NCBI GenBank assembly: GCA_005885565.1
Contig: VAXK01000011.1
Location: 849-19,727, forward strand
Source of the DNA: Actinomycetota bacterium
GTDB taxonomy: Bacteria > Actinomycetota > Thermoleophilia > Gaiellales > Gaiellaceae
DNA: 18,879 nucleotides
Reading direction: 5' to 3'
The notes beneath the pieces are model-generated. The model was not told where the DNA came from. It did not search any database and saw nothing but the letters and a program-made list of their open reading frames with translations. The position numbers and the translations under genes are program-made. Below, one piece after another: positions 14,044-18,879 of the stretch. Positions within the stretch are counted from its first letter, which is position 1; each line of letters opens with the position of its first letter.

Positions 14044-15272
14044 ATGGCGCTCGACCCGGCCCGCACCGTCGCCGAGCTGCGGGAGCTCCAGGAGCTGACC
14101 GGCGACGAGAACGGTGCGCAGCGGGTGGCATGGACGGATACCTGGGTGCGCGCGCGGGAGTGGCTCAGGGAGAAGCTCGCCGGCCTGCCTCTGGAGCTCG
14201 AGGAGGACGAGGCGGCGAACCAGTGGTGGACCCTCCGGGGCGACTCGGAGCGCAGCGTCTTGATCGGCGGGCACATCGATTCGGTGCCGAACGGCGGCTG
14301 GCTCGACGGTTGCCTGAACGTGCTCGCGGGAGTCGAGGTGCTCCGCCGGCTGGCCGAGGAGAGGCGGCCGGCGACGACGGTGCGGCTCGTGAACTGGGCC
14401 GACGAGGAGGGCGCGCGCTTCGGCCGCTCGCTCTTCGGCTCGAGCGCGGCCGCCGGGTCGATGGCCGACCAGGACGAGCTGCGCGATCGGCGCGATGCCG
14501 AGGGGAACGCGCTGCCGGAGGTGGTTGGGCGGCACGGAGTCGACCTCGACCGCGCGACGGAGGCGCGGCGGCAGCTCGAAGGCGCGGCGGCCTATCTCGA
14601 GCTGCACATCGAGCAGGGGCCTGTGCTCGAGTCGCTCGGGCTTCCGCTCGGCGTCGTCCTCGGCACCTTCGGCGTCGAGCGCCACCAGGTCACGTTCCGA
14701 GGCCAGGCCGCGCACGCGGGCTCGACGCCCATGGACAACCGCCGCGACGCGCTCGCGGGGGCCGCGAAGCTCGAGCTCGAGATCCGCGAGATCGCGAAGC
14801 GGACCGGCGAGGGCGCCGTGTGCACGGTTGGCGGCGTCGTCACAAAGCCGGGAATCGTCACCTCGGTGGTCGAGACGGCGGAGTGCCTGTTGGATCAGCG
14901 CCACCTGGACGCGGAGCGGTTGGCGGCGATGCTGGCTCAGGCGAAGGAGGCGAGCGAGCGCTTCGCGGCCGAGGAGGACGTCGAGGTCGAGTGGGGGCGG
15001 ATCTGGTCGATCGAGCCGATCCTGTTCGACGAGGCCCTGATCGAGCTTGCCGACGAGGCCGTTCGCGAGGTGGCAGGGCAGTCGCACCGGCTGCCGAGCG
15101 GTCCGCTGCACGACGCGGCCGAGGTGTCCCGCGCGGGCGTGCCGACGGTGATGCTCTTCGTCCAGTCCCTGCGCGGCCTGTCGCACACGAAGCTGAGCCC
15201 GAGCACCTGGAGCTCGCGGTGCGCGCGCTCGACACGCTGGCGACGAAGACGATCGCCCGGGTCGCCGCATAG
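14044..15272 (+). CDS. M20 zinc amidohydrolase, hydantoinase/carbamoylase type, with a frameshift near the C-terminus
   Basis: Members hydrolyse N-carbamoyl amino acids, beta-ureidopropionate or allantoate and use two metals. The expected ligands are present: His77 (GGHIDS), Asp88 (WLDG), Glu121/122 (ADEEGARF), His188 (LELHIEQGP) and His381 (GLSHTK). The dimer/lid domain starts with FRGQAAHAGSTPMDNRRDAL. Homology stays in one frame to K383-L384 (15190-15195) and then resumes in another as PEHLELAVRALDTLATKTIA, ending at TAG 15272. The conserved E-D-T block between them is missing, so a short deletion of length 3n+1 (for example 7 nt) is likely. As written, the original frame reads on to 15480, through the terminator and antisense to the S53 gene. 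All active-site residues precede the break, so partial function is possible. Confidence 0.82.
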
Positions 15273-15277
15273 CTGGG

Positions 15278-15314
15278 GAGCCGAGGGGCCCGCGCCCGGC
15301 GGGTCCCTCGGCTC
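15278..15314. terminator. Bidirectional terminator between the M20 and S53 genes
   Basis: GAGCCGAGGG (15278-15287) pairs perfectly with CCCTCGGCTC (15305-15314), extended by a G-U and three GC pairs. It starts six bases after the M20 stop and ends eight bases before the S53 stop, so it can serve both convergent genes. Confidence 0.75.
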
Positions 15315-15322
15315 GGCGAGGG

Positions 15323-16456
15323 CTAGAAGCCCGAGACGCCGTTCGGCGTGCCCAGGCCGGTCGGCCCGTCGTAGCCCGTCTGCCCATGGCAGAGGTAGCT
15401 CGGGCTACAGGAGCCGTTGCTGCCGCTCACCACGTCGAACAGGCCGGTCGTGTGCGAGTAGGGATACGAGCCGTAGGTGACGCTGGACGCGTTTCCGGCC
15501 AGCGCGTAGACGCTCGCGACGATCGGCGACGAGGCGCTCGTGCCGCCCACCGTCCACCAGAGACCGCCGTAGAGAACCGCGACGCCGGTGTTCGGGTCGG
15601 CGACGGCGGAGACGTCGGACACGGTCCTCCGCGCACATCCTGTGTCGGTCTGCCAGGAAGGCTTCGCGTCGTAGGCGCTGCAGCCGCTTCCCGCCCCGCT
15701 CCACGCCGACTCGGTCCAGCCGCGGCTCGACGAGTTGCGCGTGAGCGACGTCCCGCCCACGGCGGTGAGGAACCGCGAGGCGGCCGGGTACGAGACGCCG
15801 TAGCCGCTGTCGCCGGAGCTGGCGGTGATGGCGACTCCCGAGTGGTTGAAGTGCGCGTCGTCAGAGGTCTGGCCGCTGTATTCGCTCCCGCCCCAGCTGT
15901 TCGAGATCGCGTTCGCGCCGAGGGCGGCGGCCGTGTCCTCGGCGGTGTAGAGGTCGCTGTCGAGGTTCGTCGTCGCCTCGACGAGCAGGATGTGGCAGTT
16001 CGGGCAGACCGCGCTCACCATGTCGAGGTCGAGCGAGATCTCGAGGGCCCAGTCCGGGCTGGGCGCCGGATAGATCGTGCCCCCCGTCTCGTTCACCTTC
16101 CGGAAGCACCCGTTCGCCGTCGTGCACGGCGGCAGGCCGTAGAACGAGCGGTACTGGGCCAGATCCGACTCGGCGGTCGGGTCGTCGAAGGCGTCGACGA
16201 TCGCGACCGTCTGGCCGCTGCCCGCCGTGGCCGACGGAAGCTTGTACGCCGATTGCAGGTCGGCCGGGCCGTAACCCGACGGGGCTGCCGCCGTCGCGTT
16301 GCCCTTGACGAGCGAGAAGCAGCGGGCGTAGCCGAGAGGCACGGCTCCACAGACGGGCCGGATCGAGACGCTTCCCGCCCTGGCGCTCGACGCGCCGCCG
16401 AAGATCGCGGCGAGAGCGAGCGCAAGGAAGACGAGCGCCGGCAATCTCGATTTCAT
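15323..16456 (-). CDS. Secreted sedolisin-family (S53) serine carboxyl peptidase
   Basis: 377 residues. The first ~27 (RLPALVFLALALAAIFGGASSARA) form a Sec signal peptide. The sedolisin triad is clear: Glu139 and Asp143 in WALEISLDLDM and Ser307 in GGTSASSP, with the oxyanion Asp216 in SSGDSGYG. It also has SNSWGGSEYSG and YPAASRFLTAVGGTSL. Classical sedolisins are acid-active endopeptidases with a pro-domain of about 180 residues; here only about 50 residues separate the signal from the catalytic domain, so the long pro-domain is absent. ATG 16456 follows AAAGGGGAATC, a good SD. The gene lies downstream of the YdcZ gene on the same strand but beyond a terminator hairpin, so it is probably transcribed alone. 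It likely supplies peptides outside the cell. Confidence 0.9.
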   Translation of the reverse strand: MKSRLPALVFLALALAAIFGGASSARAGSVSIRPVCGAVPLGYARCFSLVKGNATAAAPSGYGPADLQSAYKLPSATAGSGQTVAIVDAFDDPTAESDLAQYRSFYGLPPCTTANGCFRKVNETGGTIYPAPSPDWALEISLDLDMVSAVCPNCHILLVEATTNLDSDLYTAEDTAAALGANAISNSWGGSEYSGQTSDDAHFNHSGVAITASSGDSGYGVSYPAASRFLTAVGGTSLTRNSSSRGWTESAWSGAGSGCSAYDAKPSWQTDTGCARRTVSDVSAVADPNTGVAVLYGGLWWTVGGTSASSPIVASVYALAGNASSVTYGSYPYSHTTGLFDVVSGSNGSCSPSYLCHGQTGYDGPTGLGTPNGVSGF

Positions 16457-16549
16457 GATTCCCCTTTCAGCCGCATATCCCTTTGAAATGACAAAACGCC
16501 TCGGCGTGTACCCGGGCGGCCGAAAGGAAAACGCGCCTCTGCCTCGGGT

Positions 16550-16567
16550 CGGCGGCGAGCGCCGCCG
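16550..16567 (-). terminator. Hairpin after the YdcZ-type transporter gene
   Basis: A 7-bp GC stem (16550-16556 with 16561-16567, four-base loop) lies just after the transporter stop at 16569 on the minus strand. It separates the dipeptidase-transporter pair from the S53 gene. Confidence 0.5.
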
Positions 16568-16568
16568 G

Positions 16569-17012
16569 CTAGAAGATCCGCACGAGGGCGACGCCCGCGA
16601 AGAGCAGCGCGAGGCCGGCGAGGCGGCCCGGTGTCGCCGCGTGCTCCCGGAAGCCGACCCAGCCGAACTGGTCGATGAGCACGGAGCAGACGCTCTGGCC
16701 GGCCACGACCGCGGCGATCAGCGCGACAGCGCCCAGGCGAGGCGCGCTCACGATCACGCCGACGACGTAGAACGCGCCGAGGAGGCCGCCGACCCAGACC
16801 CACCACGGCGCGCCGCCCAGCCGCGAGCCGGAGGGCAGCGGCTTCAGGATCGCGATCGAGAGCAGGAGCAGCGCGATCGTCCCGACGAGGAAGGAGACGA
16901 ACGACGCGCGAACCGGCCCGCCGACGAAGCGGGCGAGCTGTGCGTTCACGCCGGCCTGGACCGGGAGCATCGCCCCGGCCGCGACCGCCAGCAGCAGGTA
17001 GAGGACGCCCAC
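16569..17012 (-). CDS. DMT-family transporter, YdcZ/DUF606 type
   Basis: 147 residues and five hydrophobic helices: LYLLLAVAAGAMLPVQAGVN at the N-terminus, then SFVSFLVGTIALLLLSIAIL, WWVWVGGLLGAFYVVGVIVSAPRLG, ALIAAVVAGQSVCSVLIDQFG and LAGLALLFAGVALVRIF. The first helix (PVQAGVNAQLAR) and GQSVCSVLIDQFGW are signatures of this half-size drug/metabolite transporter group, which is thought to work as a dimer. The substrate is unknown. It starts (GTG 17012) 16 bases after the dipeptidase stop and so forms an operon with it; import of dipeptide products or related amino acids is a guess from context only. Confidence 0.87.
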   Translation of the reverse strand: MGVLYLLLAVAAGAMLPVQAGVNAQLARFVGGPVRASFVSFLVGTIALLLLSIAILKPLPSGSRLGGAPWWVWVGGLLGAFYVVGVIVSAPRLGAVALIAAVVAGQSVCSVLIDQFGWVGFREHAATPGRLAGLALLFAGVALVRIF

Positions 17013-17028
17013 CGCGGCAAGTTCGCCG

Positions 17029-18057
17029 TCAGTTGCGCCAGACCTCGCGGAGCACGCGCAGCCAGTTCTCGTGCGCGATCTTCCGCAGGTCGTCGTCGCC
17101 GTAGCCGGCGGCGCGCAGGGCCTCGAGCACGCGCGGCAGCCCGGTGACGTCGCCGATCTCGTCCGGGATCGCAGCGCCGTCGAAGTCGGAGCCGAGGGCG
17201 ACGTGGTCGATGCCCGCCTTCTCCGCGAGGTGGCCGACGTGGCGGACGACGTCGGCGATCGGTGTCCGCGTGTCGAGGCGGCCGTCGGGCCGGAGCATCG
17301 GCACGCTGAAGGTGATGCCGACGACCCCGCCCGTCGCGGCGACGGCGCGCAGCTCCGGATCCGTCAGGTTGCGCGAGGCGGGACAGACGGCGTGTGCGTT
17401 CGAGTGCGTCGCGACGACCGGCCCGCGCGCGCGCCGCAGCACCGCGCGCAGACCGCGGGTGTTCAGGTGCGAGACGTCGAGCGCGATCCCGAGCCGCCCG
17501 CACGCGTCGACGAGCGCGCGGCCGGCGCGCGTCAGGCCGGGTCCCGAGTCGGCCGATCCGGGGTAGCGGAACGGGGCGCCCGAGGCGAAGGCGTTCGGAC
17601 GCGACCAGACGAGGCCGATCGAGCGCAGGCCGCGCTCGTACCAGCCCTCGAGGTTCGAGAGGTCGGGCTCGATCGGCTCCGCGCCCTCCAGGTGGAGGAT
17701 CGCACCGAGCGGGCCGCCGGCGACGCAGCGCTCCAGCTCCTCCGCCGTCCGCACGATGCTCAGCGGCCCTTGCGAGCGGACGAGCAGGTCGGCCATCGCC
17801 GCCGCCTCGAGCGCCGCGCGGTCGGCGTCGACCGGCCGCGAGAGCGGGAGCTCGTACGGCGGCGCGCCGATCCCTCCCCAGTCGAGGCGATCCTCGCCGG
17901 GGACGAAGACGGCGAAGAAGCCCGCCGCGAGGCCGCCCCCTTTCGCGCGGGGCACGTCGAGGTGGCCCGCGTCCGTCCGCTCGAGGAGGCTGCCGCCGGA
18001 GCGCCGCACGCGGAGGAGCGCGTCGTTGTGGCCGTCGATGACCGCTGGAAGGCTCAT
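17029..18057 (-). CDS. Membrane-dipeptidase family (M19, renal dipeptidase-like) zinc peptidase
   Basis: 342 residues, close to family length, with no signal peptide, so probably cytosolic. The binuclear zinc ligands are all seen: His10 and Asp12 (IDGHND), bridging Glu124 (LHLEGAE), His197 (DVSHLN) and His218 (ATHSNA). Asp291 (GSDFDGA) is the usual catalytic or ligand acid and Arg229 (ASRN) the substrate-binding residue. M19 enzymes cleave dipeptides, including D-amino-acid-containing ones, and some act on related amides. It is divergent from the LLM oxidoreductase, with 37 bases between start codons, and is followed by the YdcZ-type transporter. The context of S53 peptidase, M20 amidohydrolase and transporter suggests peptide and amide scavenging. 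Confidence 0.93.
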   Translation of the reverse strand: MSLPAVIDGHNDALLRVRRSGGSLLERTDAGHLDVPRAKGGGLAAGFFAVFVPGEDRLDWGGIGAPPYELPLSRPVDADRAALEAAAMADLLVRSQGPLSIVRTAEELERCVAGGPLGAILHLEGAEPIEPDLSNLEGWYERGLRSIGLVWSRPNAFASGAPFRYPGSADSGPGLTRAGRALVDACGRLGIALDVSHLNTRGLRAVLRRARGPVVATHSNAHAVCPASRNLTDPELRAVAATGGVVGITFSVPMLRPDGRLDTRTPIADVVRHVGHLAEKAGIDHVALGSDFDGAAIPDEIGDVTGLPRVLEALRAAGYGDDDLRKIAHENWLRVLREVWRN

Positions 18058-18094
18058 CCGAGTATGTTTTCCCGTCAGCGACCTGGGAGGAGCG

Positions 18095-18879
18095 ATGCTG
18101 AGCTTCGGCGTAACCGTGCTGCCCGACCCGCCGTACCAGCGGATGCTCGAGCTGATGCAGCTGGGCGAGCGGCACGGGCTCGAGTACGCCTGGACCTACG
18201 ACTCGCACATCCTCTGGCAGGAGTCGTACGGCACGCTCCCGCTCGCCGCCGACCGGACGGAGCGGATCAAGCTCGGCCACTTCGTGACGAATCCCGGGAT
18301 CCGGGACCCGACGATCACGGCCAGCTGGTACGCGACCATGCAGGACATCTCGAACGGCCGTATGGCGATGGGGATCGGCCGGGGCGACTCGTCGCGGCGG
18401 GTCGTCGGCCTGAAGCCCGTGAAGGTGGCCGAGTTCGAGGCGCGCTGCCGGATGATCAAGGACCTGATGAACGGCCGCGACGTGGAGTGGAACGACAAGC
18501 AGCTGAAGCTCGAGTGGGTCCGGCCGGAGCTGCCCGAGATCCCGATGTGGATCGCGGGCTACGGGCCGAAGGCGCTCGGCGTCGCCGGACGCGTCGGGGA
18601 CGGCGTGATCATCCAGCTCGCCGATCCGGTCATCATCCAGTGGATCATGGACACCGCGCGGCGCGCGGCCGACGAGGCCGGACGCGACCCGGGCGAGCTC
18701 AAGTGCATCGTCGGGGCGCCGAGCCACATCTCCGACGACGTCGCCGACGCGCGCGAGCAGTCGCGCTGGTTCCCGGCGATGGTCTCGAACCACGTCATGG
18801 ACTTGATCGAGCGCTACGGCGAGGACTCCGAGATCCCCAAGGAGCTGACCGACTTCGTCAAGGCGAGAAAGTTCTACGA
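18095..18879 (+). CDS. LLM-class flavin/F420-dependent oxidoreductase, TIGR03842-like (3' end cut by window)
   Basis: The first 261 codons are in the window and the frame is still open at 18879. ATG 18095 has a strong SD (GGGAGGA, 18085-18091). The luciferase-like TIM barrel is seen in LSFGVTVLPDPPYQRMLELM, then YAWTYDSHILWQESYGTLPL, RIKLGHFVTNPGIRDPTITA, NGRMAMGIGRGDSSRRVVG and IPMWIAGYGPKALGVAGRVG. The SHILWQE segment and overall order resemble the TIGR03842 group, which is expected to use F420 or FMN for hydride transfer and is often found beside hydantoinase-type genes. The M20 carbamoylase-type gene about 2.8 kb away and the dipeptidase next door are in keeping with that. The assignment to superfamily is firm; the subgroup and substrate are inferred. 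Confidence 0.88.
   Translation, partial: MLSFGVTVLPDPPYQRMLELMQLGERHGLEYAWTYDSHILWQESYGTLPLAADRTERIKLGHFVTNPGIRDPTITASWYATMQDISNGRMAMGIGRGDSSRRVVGLKPVKVAEFEARCRMIKDLMNGRDVEWNDKQLKLEWVRPELPEIPMWIAGYGPKALGVAGRVGDGVIIQLADPVIIQWIMDTARRAADEAGRDPGELKCIVGAPSHISDDVADAREQSRWFPAMVSNHVMDLIERYGEDSEIPKELTDFVKARKFY

Noticed and set aside
1..18879. tRNA, rRNA, CRISPR arrays, insertion sequences or attachment sites
   Set aside because: No cloverleaf-like segments, regularly spaced repeats, transposase motifs or terminal inverted repeats were seen on either strand.

Overview
The window is high-GC DNA (roughly 70% G+C by eye) with dense, actinobacterial-style gene packing. Several features suggest an uncultured or soil member of the Actinomycetota, probably class Thermoleophilia (Gaiellales/Solirubrobacterales-like): a large BTAD/NB-ARC/TPR regulator, an F420-type LLM oxidoreductase, many GTG starts, and many genes whose start codon sits 6-7 nt after a TAnnnT box, the layout expected of leaderless mRNAs. 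The taxonomic call is an inference from gene style, not from a marker search. I saw no rRNA, tRNA, CRISPR array, insertion sequence or phage module.

Layout. (1) 1-1977: a double-SIS sugar-phosphate-binding protein, cut by the window start, overlaps a fumarylacetoacetate-hydrolase-fold protein; together they look like the end of a sugar or sugar-acid catabolic operon. (2) 1978-2588: a cold-shock protein whose Shine-Dalgarno can be fully paired in its 5' leader, then a stand-alone translation initiation factor IF-1; each is closed by a strong hairpin. (3) 2668-6069: a Tat-exported berberine-bridge-type flavoenzyme, a VOC protein, two small lysine/arginine-rich proteins that look like the two halves of one family, a small secreted protein and a four-helix YvlD-type membrane protein. 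(4) 6297-8913: a membrane HD-GYP phosphodiesterase gene broken by an internal deletion, convergent with an MFS exporter. (5) 9194-11989: a complete 931-residue SARP-like regulator with direct repeats at exactly one helical turn just upstream. (6) 11986-14007: a small membrane ORF, an eroded AlkB gene, a cupin, a YdeI-like protein with no normal start codon and a DUF4395 membrane protein. (7) 14044-18879: an M20 hydantoinase/carbamoylase-type amidohydrolase with a frameshifted tail, a secreted sedolisin (S53), a YdcZ-type transporter, an M19 dipeptidase and the first 261 codons of an LLM flavin/F420 oxidoreductase. Region 7 reads as a peptide, N-carbamoyl and dipeptide scavenging neighbourhood.

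The most striking observation is the clustering of lesions. Between 7.1 and 15.3 kb, three genes (HD-GYP, AlkB twice, M20) carry internal deletions that remove or shift conserved blocks, and a fourth (YdeI-like) has lost a normal start codon. Intervening genes (MFS, SARP, cupin) are intact. The other notable group is regulatory: a hairpin that hides the csp ribosome-binding site, a 10-bp segment holding two overlapping divergent -10 boxes at equal distances from two start codons, and 11-bp-phased repeats before the SARP gene. I found no convincing new multi-gene defence or biosynthetic system.
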